NCBI GenBank assembly: GCA_903868655.1 | Contig: CAIPWG010000031.1 | Location: 1 to 5,781, forward strand | DNA from: an uncultured Sphingomonadales bacterium | Lineage (GTDB): Bacteria > Pseudomonadota > Alphaproteobacteria > Sphingomonadales > Sphingomonadaceae | Reading direction: 5' to 3' | DNA: 5,781 bases | Shown: positions 1 through 5,781 of the stretch, piece by piece | Position numbering within the stretch: the first letter of the stretch is position 1 | How the letters are laid out: every line of letters starts with the position of its first letter | Program-made: the position numbers and the translations under genes | The notes under the pieces: generated by a model | Told to the model about the DNA's origin: nothing | Database searches by the model: none | The model's input: only the letters and a program-made list of their open reading frames with translations

Positions 1-2316
1 AACCAGCCTTATGGTCTGACCCAGTATGCGCAGCAGGAAACGCTCTATCCCGCCGGAAATCCGTATCATCACGTTACCATCGGTTCGATGGATGATCTCA
101 ACGCAGCGTCGCTTGACGACGTAAAGACCTGGTTCCGCGATCATTACGCCCCCAACAATGCCATTCTGGTGCTGGCGGGCGATATCGATCTGGCCACTGC
201 CAAGGACAAAGTGACCCGCTGGTTTGGCGCGATTGCACCCGGGCCCAAAGTGCAACCGGTCAGCGTGCCGGTCGTGCCGCTGACCGCACCCGTTGCGCGC
301 ACGATGAAGGATCAGGTGGCGACTACCCGCCTGTTGCGCATCTGGGCGATCCCCGGGCTCGACAATCCCGACTATCTGCCCTTGCAGATTGGCGCGACCA
401 TTCTGGGCGGCTTGTCGAGTTCACGTCTGGCCGATCAACTGGTCCACGGGCGCGAAATCGCCAACGCTGCTGGCGCCAGTGCTGATGTCTTTGCCCAAGG
501 CGGGCAGTTCAGCGCACTGGCCGATGTAAAGCCGGGTGGCGATGCCAAAGCCGTAGGCGCAGCACTCGATGCCGAAATCAAGCGCCTGATCGAAGAAGGA
601 CCTACCGCAGACGAATTGCAACGCGCCAGCGTCGCGGTGGTCGGAGGCACGATCCGCTCGCTTGAATCGGTCGGTGGCTTTTCCGGACAAGCGCCGCAAT
701 TGGCGCAAGGCCTGCTCTATAACGGCGACCCGTCGCATTATCGGACAGAGCTTGAACGGACCGCCCGACTGACACCCGACGATGTGCGCACGGCGATGCG
801 CAAATGGCTGCAAAGCCCGGCCCTGTCGCTGACCATCGAACCCGGCACCCGCACCGAAGGCGGCGAAAACCACGGCGGCGACAATGCCTTGCCCCCCGCG
901 CCGCCGGTTACTCCCGTGCCAGCGGGACTGGTTGCCACCAAAGCCGATGGCGACCGCAGCCATCTGCCAGCAGCCGCCGACGTGGCAGCCCTGCCGTTTC
1001 CCAAGATCGAACGCGCAACGCTGGCAAACGGGATCAAGGTCTATTTTGCGCGACGCAGTGCCGTACCCGTGGTGCAAGTGCGGCTGTCGTTCGATGCAGG
1101 CTTTGCCGCCGATCCGGCCAATGCACGCGGCACGCAGGCGCTGCTGCTGAAACTGATGGACGAAGGTACGCAGTCGCTGACCGCGACCGAGCTGGCGCGC
1201 GCACGCGAACGTCTGGGCGCGGTAATCAGCGACAGTTCGGGGCCAGACCAAACCGCGTTCCAGCTTGACGCATTATCTGCAAATCTGCCTGCTTCGCTCG
1301 ATCTGCTGCGGGATTTCGTTCGCCACCCGGGCTTGCGCGCTGCCGACCTCGATCGCGTGCGTGCGCAGCAATTGGCCGCCATCGATGCCGAAATGCAGGA
1401 TCCTGACGGTGCCGCCTTGCGCGTGCTCTATCCCGCGATCTACGGCGAACACCATCCTTATGGCACGGCGCCAAGCGGCATCGGCACAAAGGCCAGCGTG
1501 GCGCATCTGACCCGTGCCGATTTGGAAACATGGCACCACACCTGGCTACGCCCCGATCAGGCAAGCCTGTTCGTTACGGGCGACACCACGCTCGATGCGG
1601 TCAAGGCACTGCTCGAAGCACGCTTTGGCGATTGGCAGGCTCCGGCTGGTCCAGCACCGCACAAGGACTTTGCCCAGGCTCTGCCTGCCAGTCACGAACA
1701 TATCGTGCTGATCGACCGCCCCGGCACCCCTCAGGCACAGATCGCGGGTGGCGAAGTGCTGAATGCGATGGGCACTGATGACCTGCTGACTTTGCGAACC
1801 GCCAATGAAGTGCTGGGCGGATCGTTCCTGGCCCGTTTCACGCAGAATTTGCGTGAGGACAAAGGCTGGTCTTATGGCACGTACAGCGCCATGGGCGATC
1901 GCCAAAACCGGGTTGCCCTGCGCATCTACGCGCCGGTGCAAACAGACCAGGCCGGTCCGGCGATTGCCGAACTGCGCAAGGAAATCAGTGGCTATTTGAG
2001 CACGAAAGGCACCACGGCAACCGAATTGGGGCTGGCCGCCACCGGATCGGCCCGCCAATTGCCAGGCATGTTCGAAACGTCGGGCGCAGTGCTCGACGGG
2101 ATTGCAAAAATTGTCGAATACAAGCGTTCGGATGATTATTACACCCGCCTGCCCGACCGTTATCGCGCAATGACTGCCGCTGATCTCGATACCGCGGCGC
2201 GTGCCAAGATCGACCCTTCACGGATCGTGTGGGTCGTGGTGGGTGATGCCGCGACGATCCGGCCGCAATTGGCCAAGCTCGGCCTGCCGATAGAAGACAT
2301 GAAAGCGGGGGATTGA
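1..2316 (+). CDS. M16 family zinc metallopeptidase (insulinase/pitrilysin-like, two-repeat), 3' portion; start lies left of the window
   Basis: Frame 1 is open from the first base to the TGA at 2314-2316, giving 771 visible residues. Relatives of this type are roughly 940-960 residues, so about 170-190 are missing, including any signal peptide and the HxxEH zinc motif. The window opens on NQPYG followed by YPAGNPYHHVTIGSMDDL, which in this family comes just after the helix carrying the third zinc ligand (Glu). Residues ~1-280 finish repeat 1 (APNNAILVLAGDID; later LGGLSSSRLADQLVHGREIA). A Gly/Pro-rich linker covers ~282-325. Repeat 2 starts near FPKIERATLANGIKVYFARR (~333) and runs to the end. 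In repeat 2 the HxxEH position reads ALLLK, so its metal site is lost. The C-terminal LREDKGWSYG retains an Arg and Tyr seven apart, as in the substrate-binding Arg-Tyr pair of insulin-degrading enzyme. Expected role: peptide/protein degradation by the repeat-1 zinc site, probably periplasmic (inferred; N-terminus not seen). The ATG at 88 is internal. Family call is firm; substrate unknown. Confidence 0.93.
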   Translation, partial: NQPYGLTQYAQQETLYPAGNPYHHVTIGSMDDLNAASLDDVKTWFRDHYAPNNAILVLAGDIDLATAKDKVTRWFGAIAPGPKVQPVSVPVVPLTAPVARTMKDQVATTRLLRIWAIPGLDNPDYLPLQIGATILGGLSSSRLADQLVHGREIANAAGASADVFAQGGQFSALADVKPGGDAKAVGAALDAEIKRLIEEGPTADELQRASVAVVGGTIRSLESVGGFSGQAPQLAQGLLYNGDPSHYRTELERTARLTPDDVRTAMRKWLQSPALSLTIEPGTRTEGGENHGGDNALPPAPPVTPVPAGLVATKADGDRSHLPAAADVAALPFPKIERATLANGIKVYFARRSAVPVVQVRLSFDAGFAADPANARGTQALLLKLMDEGTQSLTATELARARERLGAVISDSSGPDQTAFQLDALSANLPASLDLLRDFVRHPGLRAADLDRVRAQQLAAIDAEMQDPDGAALRVLYPAIYGEHHPYGTAPSGIGTKASVAHLTRADLETWHHTWLRPDQASLFVTGDTTLDAVKALLEARFGDWQAPAGPAPHKDFAQALPASHEHIVLIDRPGTPQAQIAGGEVLNAMGTDDLLTLRTANEVLGGSFLARFTQNLREDKGWSYGTYSAMGDRQNRVALRIYAPVQTDQAGPAIAELRKEISGYLSTKGTTATELGLAATGSARQLPGMFETSGAVLDGIAKIVEYKRSDDYYTRLPDRYRAMTAADLDTAARAKIDPSRIVWVVVGDAATIRPQLAKLGLPIEDMKAGD

Positions 2317-2325
2317 TCCCCCCGC
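2305..2325 (+). terminator. Hairpin straddling the M16 peptidase stop codon (possible terminator element)
   Basis: GGGGGA (2307-2312) pairs with TCCCCC (2317-2322) around a TTGA loop that contains the TGA stop codon. A further GC/GC pair (2305-2306 with 2324-2325) closes the base across one bulged C at 2323. It sits exactly where the + strand transcript should end. There is no T-run after it, so it is not a canonical intrinsic terminator. It may slow polymerase, protect the 3' end, or be chance in GC-rich DNA. Confidence 0.3.
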
Positions 2326-2340
2326 GGCCCGCACGACGCG

Positions 2341-2364
2341 CCGCCCCGGGCCATGCCGGGGCGG
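2341..2364. terminator. Perfect GC-only hairpin between the convergent peptidase gene and gatB
   Basis: CCGCCCCGG (2341-2349) and CCGGGGCGG (2356-2364) are exact reverse complements, giving a 9-bp all-GC stem with a 6-base loop (GCCATG). It lies 25 bases after the peptidase stop and 25 bases beyond the gatB stop on the other strand, so it could serve both transcripts. Neither side has a T-tract. A bidirectional structured 3' end, perhaps working with Rho, is therefore more likely than a classical intrinsic terminator. Confidence 0.45.
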
Positions 2365-2388
2365 ACACAGGCGGGATGACTTCGTCGG

Positions 2389-3882
2389 TTATCCGAGCTT
2401 GGTTTTCAGCACCTGGTTGACCAGCTGCGGATTGCCCTTGCCCTGCATGGCTTTCATCGTCTGCCCGACGAAAAAGCCGAACAAGGCTTCCTTGCCCGCG
2501 CGGTACTGTTCCACTTTGTCTGTATTGGCGGCGAACACGGCATCGACTGCCGTTTCGATGGCGCCCGTATCGCTGGTCTGTTTCAGGCCTTCGCGTTCGA
2601 CGATAACACCCGGAGCATCACCGGTTTCGAGCATTTTTTCGAGCACTTGCTTGGCAATCGAGCCCGAAATCGTGCCATCGCCGACCAACGCCAGCAACTC
2701 TGCCCCGGCTTCGGGCGTAACCGGGCTGTCGAGCAGCGTCGTCCCCAGCTTGTTCAGCGCGCCAAACAGTTCGCTGGTCAACCAGTTCGACGCTGCGCGC
2801 GCCACATCGCTCTCGCTTTTGCCCTGCCGCGCCGCACTTTGCGCGACTAACCGTTCAAACCAGCGCGCGGTTTCTGCATCCGCCGTCAACACCCCGGCGT
2901 TGTATGCCGACAGGCCCAGTTCGCTGGCATAGCGTAGCCGTTTGGCATCGGGCAGTTCGGGCAAGCTGGCGCGGCATTCTTCGATGAACGCGTCATCAAG
3001 CACCAGCGGCAGCAAGTCCGGATCGGGGAAATATCGATAGTCGTGCGCGTCTTCCTTGCTTCGCATCGATCGCGTGGTGCCGGTGTCGGGATCGAACAGA
3101 CGGGTTTCCTGCACGATCTTGCCACCGGCTTCCAACACGTCGACCTGACGGTTGGCCTCGTATTCGATAGTCGCCATCACAAAGCGCACCGACTTGACAT
3201 TCTTGGTTTCGGTCCGTGTGCCCAGCGGTTCACCCGAACGGCGCACCGAAACGTTGACATCGGCGCGCATCGATCCCTGATCCATGTTGCCGTCACACGA
3301 TCCGACATAGCGCAGAATCGTGCGCAGCTTGGTCAGATAGGCACCAGCTTCGGCCGGGCTGGTCATGTCCGGCCGGCTGACAATTTCCATCAACGCCACG
3401 CCCGAACGGTTGAGATCGACGTAACTCATTGTCGGATGCTGATCATGCATCAGCTTGCCCGCATCCTGTTCGACGTGGATGCGTTCCACCCCGATCACGA
3501 TGGTTTCATCGGGCTTCTTGTCATCTGGGACAATTTCAATCGCGCCTTCGCCAACCAGCGGGTGATAAAGCTGGCTGATCTGATAGCCCTGCGGCAAATC
3601 GGCATAGAAATAGTTCTTGCGATCGAACCGCGACCACGGGTTGATCACGGCGTTGATGGCAAGGCCGGTACGCACCGCCTGACGGATACATTCGCGATTG
3701 GGCACGGGCAACATGCCCGGCATCGCTGCGTCGATCAGGCTGACTTGCGTGTTCGGCTCTGCACCAAACGCGGTCGCTGCGCCCGAAAACAGCTTGGCCT
3801 GCGTGCTGATCTGGGCGTGGACCTCCAGCCCGATCACCACTTCCCATTCACCGGTGGCGCCCTGGATACGATAGCTGCTCAT
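2389..3882 (-). CDS. gatB: Aspartyl/glutamyl-tRNA(Asn/Gln) amidotransferase subunit B (GatB)
   Basis: This 497-residue protein is the tRNA-binding and kinase subunit of GatCAB. It phosphorylates the side-chain carboxylate of Glu on misacylated tRNA(Gln) (and/or Asp on tRNA(Asn)) with ATP, then amidates it with ammonia channelled from GatA. Visible family motifs: [12 protein letters not shown] at 13-24, [10 protein letters not shown] at 53-62, [19 protein letters not shown] at 86-104, the signature [20 protein letters not shown] at 154-173, [18 protein letters not shown] at 197-214, and [17 protein letters not shown] at 277-293. After ~350 comes the helical YqeY-like tail that contacts the tRNA, ending in KTKLG. 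Length is normal for GatB. The start is ATG at 3882-3880, one base after the gatA stop. The in-frame ATG at 3966 would add 28 residues inside gatA that do not look like GatB. Upstream bases read GTGGTGGTAAG, with no good Shine-Dalgarno, so translation is probably coupled to gatA. Last gene of the operon. Confidence 0.98.
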   Translation of the reverse strand: MSSYRIQGATGEWEVVIGLEVHAQISTQAKLFSGAATAFGAEPNTQVSLIDAAMPGMLPVPNRECIRQAVRTGLAINAVINPWSRFDRKNYFYADLPQGYQISQLYHPLVGEGAIEIVPDDKKPDETIVIGVERIHVEQDAGKLMHDQHPTMSYVDLNRSGVALMEIVSRPDMTSPAEAGAYLTKLRTILRYVGSCDGNMDQGSMRADVNVSVRRSGEPLGTRTETKNVKSVRFVMATIEYEANRQVDVLEAGGKIVQETRLFDPDTGTTRSMRSKEDAHDYRYFPDPDLLPLVLDDAFIEECRASLPELPDAKRLRYASELGLSAYNAGVLTADAETARWFERLVAQSAARQGKSESDVARAASNWLTSELFGALNKLGTTLLDSPVTPEAGAELLALVGDGTISGSIAKQVLEKMLETGDAPGVIVEREGLKQTSDTGAIETAVDAVFAANTDKVEQYRAGKEALFGFFVGQTMKAMQGKGNPQLVNQVLKTKLG

Positions 3883-3883
3883 C

Positions 3884-5368
3884 TTACCACCACTTTTCCG
3901 GACGCGCGGAGAACCCGGCCCTGCGTTCAAGCGCAAGGCCGGCGTTGAGCACGCCCTGTTCGTCAAATGGCCGCCCGATCAGGTGCAGCCCCAACGGCAG
4001 GCCCGCACGATCGAGCCCCGCCGGAACCGACATCGCTGGCAGACCGGCAAGCGATGCAGGCACCGAAAACACGTCGTTCAGGTACATTTCCAGCGGATCG
4101 GCGCTCTTGACCCCCAACGCAAACGCCGATGTCGGCGCGGTCGGGGTCAGGATCACATCGACTTGCTGAAACGCCAGCTCAAAATCACGCGCGATGAGAG
4201 TACGCACTTTTTGCGCCTGCGTATAATAAGCGTCGTAGTACCCGGCCGACAGCACATAAGTGCCGATCAGGATGCGGCGTTTGACTTCATCGCCAAAACC
4301 GGCAGCGCGGGTTGCCGCATACATGTCTTGCAGGCCGGCGCCATCGGGCAAATCGCGCAAGCCATAGCGCACGCCATCGTACCGCGCGAGGTTGGACGAA
4401 GCTTCGGCGGGCGCAATGATGTAATATGTCGGCAAGGCATACCGCGTGTGCGGCAGGCTGATATCGACCACCTCTGCGCCCGCATCCCTCAGCCAGGCGA
4501 TCCCGTCGTCCCAACTCTTGGCGACATCGGCATCCATCCCGTCGAGGCGGTATTCGCGCGGAATGCCGACTTTCAGGCCTTTCAGATTGTCATTCAGGTT
4601 GTCCGACCACGCGGGCACAGGCAGATCGAGACTGGTCGAATCCTTGGGATCGAACCCTGCCATTGCTTCGAGCATGATCGCGCAATCGGTAACATCGCGC
4701 GCCATGGGCCCGGCCTGATCGAGCGAGGAGGCAAACGCCACTACGCCCCAGCGGCTGCAACGGCCATAAGTCGGCTTGATCCCGGAGATGCCGGTAAACG
4801 CCGCTGGCTGCCGGATGGAACCGCCCGTGTCGGTGCCGGTGGCCGCTGCCGCAATGCGTGCTGCCACGGCCGACGACGACCCGCCCGATGATCCGCCCGG
4901 TGCGCGTGCGGCGGTATCACCATTGGCGCGCCACGGCGAAATGACATTGCCAAATGCGCTGGTTTCGTTCGACGATCCCATCGCAAACTGGTCAAGGTTC
5001 AGCTTGCCCAGCATCCCGGCACCGGCATCCCACAGACGCTGGCTGACGGTGGATTCATACTGCGGCACAAAACCTTCAAGAATATGGCTCGCGGCGGTGG
5101 TCTGCACGCCTTTGGTGGCAAACAGGTCCTTCATACCGATTGGCACGCCGGCCATTTTGCCCAGCGGTGCGCCTGCGGCACGCGCCGCATCGACCATGCC
5201 CGCTGCGGCCAGAGCATGGTCTGGCGTGGTCACGATAAACGCATTGAGCACCGGATTGGCTTCTGCCACGGCGGCGTTGAAGGCGGTGGCGACTTCGGTG
5301 GCCGTAAAATCACCCTTGGCAACACCGTCACGCAGCGCCGCGATGCCCAGATTGGTCAGTTCGCTCAT
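3884..5368 (-). CDS. gatA: Aspartyl/glutamyl-tRNA(Asn/Gln) amidotransferase subunit A (GatA, glutaminase)
   Basis: This 494-residue amidase-signature protein is the glutaminase subunit of GatCAB. It hydrolyses glutamine and feeds ammonia through a tunnel to GatB. The Ser-cisSer-Lys triad is complete: Lys80 in [14 protein letters not shown], cis-Ser160 in [10 protein letters not shown], and nucleophile Ser184 in [12 protein letters not shown]. These are spaced as in Staphylococcus GatA (K79, S154, S178) apart from a short insertion before the GGSSGG motif. [20 protein letters not shown] (363-382) and [19 protein letters not shown] (431-449) carry the Arg and Asp (Asp432) expected to hold substrate glutamine, by analogy. 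The protein ends EKWW. The start ATG (5368-5366) has AAGGTGA nine bases upstream, inside gatC. The gatC stop is one base before it, and gatB begins one base after the gatA stop. This is the middle gene of a tight operon. GatA-type amidases can be confused with other amidase-signature enzymes, but gatC and gatB on either side settle the identity. Confidence 0.98.
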   Translation of the reverse strand: MSELTNLGIAALRDGVAKGDFTATEVATAFNAAVAEANPVLNAFIVTTPDHALAAAGMVDAARAAGAPLGKMAGVPIGMKDLFATKGVQTTAASHILEGFVPQYESTVSQRLWDAGAGMLGKLNLDQFAMGSSNETSAFGNVISPWRANGDTAARAPGGSSGGSSSAVAARIAAAATGTDTGGSIRQPAAFTGISGIKPTYGRCSRWGVVAFASSLDQAGPMARDVTDCAIMLEAMAGFDPKDSTSLDLPVPAWSDNLNDNLKGLKVGIPREYRLDGMDADVAKSWDDGIAWLRDAGAEVVDISLPHTRYALPTYYIIAPAEASSNLARYDGVRYGLRDLPDGAGLQDMYAATRAAGFGDEVKRRILIGTYVLSAGYYDAYYTQAQKVRTLIARDFELAFQQVDVILTPTAPTSAFALGVKSADPLEMYLNDVFSVPASLAGLPAMSVPAGLDRAGLPLGLHLIGRPFDEQGVLNAGLALERRAGFSARPEKWW

Positions 5369-5369
5369 A

Positions 5370-5672
5370 TTATTCGATCACCTTGGGCACGCCGAAAAAG
5401 CCATGTTCGGCTGCGGGCGCATTGGCCAGAACCGCATCGCGCACATCACCGCCGGTCAACGGATCAGCGCCGATCACATCGGCGCGCAGGCGCAGAGTAT
5501 TGGGAATGACCGCGGTCATCGGCTCGATACCGGTCACATCGACTTCACCCAACTGCTCGACCCAGGCCAGAATGCCGTTCAATTCGGGCACCATCGCGTC
5601 GATTTCGGGCTGGGTAAGCTTGATGCGCGCGAGCGACGCGATTTTCGCCACGTCTGCGGGGGCGACTGACAT
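5370..5672 (-). CDS. gatC: Aspartyl/glutamyl-tRNA(Asn/Gln) amidotransferase subunit C (GatC)
   Basis: This 100-residue protein is the small structural subunit that wraps around the GatA-GatB interface and stabilises the complex. It shows the GatC pattern from end to end: [13 protein letters not shown] at 8-20, the helix [19 protein letters not shown] at 30-48, GIEPMT at 48-53, a basic LRLRADV stretch at 60-66, and the conserved tail [18 protein letters not shown] at 83-100. Length matches the usual 95-100. The start is ATG at 5672-5670. GAGAAAGG lies eight bases upstream, and no better in-frame start precedes it. It is the first gene of the gatC-gatA-gatB operon. Its last codons carry the gatA ribosome binding site, and its stop is one base from the gatA start. 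No missing motif or codon oddity seen. Confidence 0.97.
   Translation of the reverse strand: MSVAPADVAKIASLARIKLTQPEIDAMVPELNGILAWVEQLGEVDVTGIEPMTAVIPNTLRLRADVIGADPLTGGDVRDAVLANAPAAEHGFFGVPKVIE
5378..5384 (-). promoter_or_regulatory. Ribosome binding site for gatA, inside the gatC 3' end
   Basis: On the minus strand AAGGTGA ends nine bases before the gatA ATG at 5368. It lies in the codons for the final Lys-Val-Ile of GatC. It supports the chosen gatA start and means ribosomes finishing gatC pass over it. Confidence 0.6.
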
Positions 5673-5680
5673 GCCCTTTG

Positions 5681-5688
5681 CCTTTCTC
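5681..5688 (-). promoter_or_regulatory. Ribosome binding site for gatC
   Basis: On the minus strand GAGAAAGG ends eight bases before the gatC ATG at 5672, a good spacing for a purine-rich Shine-Dalgarno. A second purine run, AAAGGG at 5679-5674, is one base from the ATG and too close to act. Confidence 0.6.
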
Positions 5689-5693
5689 GTCTG

Positions 5694-5722
5694 ATATTGT
5701 CTTGCGGTATGCTGCGGGACTA
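5694..5722 (-). promoter_or_regulatory. Weak promoter candidate for the gatCAB operon
   Basis: On the minus strand CAATAT (5699-5694) could be a -10 box. TAGTCC (5722-5717) lies 17 bases further upstream at the -35 position. Both match the sigma-70 consensus poorly. The first transcribed base would be only about 15 bases from the gatC start codon. The true promoter may instead lie to the right of the window. Listed because no better candidate exists in 5673-5781. Confidence 0.15.
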
Positions 5723-5740
5723 CACCCCCGCGCGCGCCGC

Positions 5741-5781
5741 TTCAAGCCGGGCGCCAACCCCGGTCGCTTGAAAACGACCGG
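5741..5781. repeat. Two overlapping, mutually exclusive inverted repeats upstream of gatC
   Basis: Repeat one: TTCAAGC (5741-5747) is the exact reverse complement of GCTTGAA (5766-5772). The stem can gain CGG/CCG (5748-5750 with 5760-5762) across a three-base bulge. Repeat two: CCGGTCG (5760-5766) is the exact reverse complement of CGACCGG (5775-5781), with an 8-base loop, and it may continue past the window edge. They share 5760-5766 and part of a loop, so an RNA could form only one at a time. No T-run follows in either direction. The position is 69-109 bases before the gatC start, so it is either leader RNA, the 3' end of a gene off to the right, or chance. Confidence 0.35.

Noticed and set aside
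88..90. ATG as the start of the peptidase gene
   Set aside because: The frame is open to base 1, and the 29 codons before it encode conserved M16 sequence (NQPYG, YPAGNPYHHVTIG), so this Met is internal.
421..1251. Minus-strand open frame of 276 codons inside the peptidase gene
   Set aside because: The + strand reading frame has clear M16 motifs throughout. The minus frame translates to a Cys/Arg/Gly-rich product with no motif.
3043..3948. Long open frame (301 codons) on the + strand opposite gatB
   Set aside because: It lies wholly within gatB except at one end. Its translation is rich in His, Arg and Gln with no recognisable domain, and such antisense frames are common in GC-rich genes. 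GatB on the other strand is unmistakable.
3880..3966. Upstream ATG at 3966 as the gatB start
   Set aside because: It adds 28 residues overlapping the end of gatA and unlike any GatB N-terminus. The ATG at 3882 gives a family-length protein directly after the gatA stop.
3983..4891. Long open frame (302 codons) on the + strand opposite gatA
   Set aside because: Same pattern: antisense to a certain gene, low-complexity basic translation, no ribosome site or family motif.
4776..5669. Long open frame (297 codons) on the + strand spanning the antisense of gatA and gatC
   Set aside because: It crosses two firmly identified genes and shows no family resemblance. It is a shadow of GC-skewed third codon positions.
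5545..5757. Minus-strand frame of 70 codons overlapping the gatC start
   Set aside because: It is out of frame with gatC and overlaps its first 128 bases. The product is Arg-rich and unrecognised, so it is an alternative-frame shadow.
5709..5771. Small + strand frame of 20 codons (starts [11 protein letters not shown]) divergent from gatC
   Set aside because: It has no convincing ribosome site, composition follows the GC-rich background, and its 3' end lies in the inverted repeats. Nothing supports translation.

Overview
The window looks like ordinary chromosome from a GC-rich alphaproteobacterium, most likely a sphingomonad (Novosphingobium/Sphingomonas-like). This rests on the protein style recalled from the family: the GatA wording around its amidase signature, its Trp-Trp C-terminus, and the M16 peptidase type. 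No search could be run, so genus-level placement is inference.

Layout. Bases 1-2316 (+ strand) hold the C-terminal 771 residues of a two-repeat M16 (insulinase/pitrilysin-like) zinc metallopeptidase whose N-terminus lies left of the window. Bases 2317-2388 are a short, very GC-rich junction between convergent genes, with one perfect hairpin and a second one straddling the peptidase stop codon. Bases 2389-5672 (- strand) hold the complete gatC-gatA-gatB operon, transcribed right to left in that order. Its genes are separated by a single base at each junction. Bases 5673-5781 are the gatC leader, with a usable ribosome binding site, only a weak promoter candidate, and two overlapping inverted repeats at the window edge.

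How the genes work together. GatC, GatA and GatB form the heterotrimeric tRNA-dependent amidotransferase. GatA releases ammonia from glutamine, GatB activates the misacylated Glu-tRNA(Gln) (and/or Asp-tRNA(Asn)) and receives the ammonia, and GatC clamps the two together. All key GatA catalytic residues are visible, and all three proteins have family-typical length, so the complex should be functional. The M16 peptidase is on the opposite strand and has no evident functional link to the operon.

No mobile element, CRISPR array, tRNA/rRNA gene, frameshift or previously undescribed system was found. The findings are modest observations on RNA structure and gene architecture.
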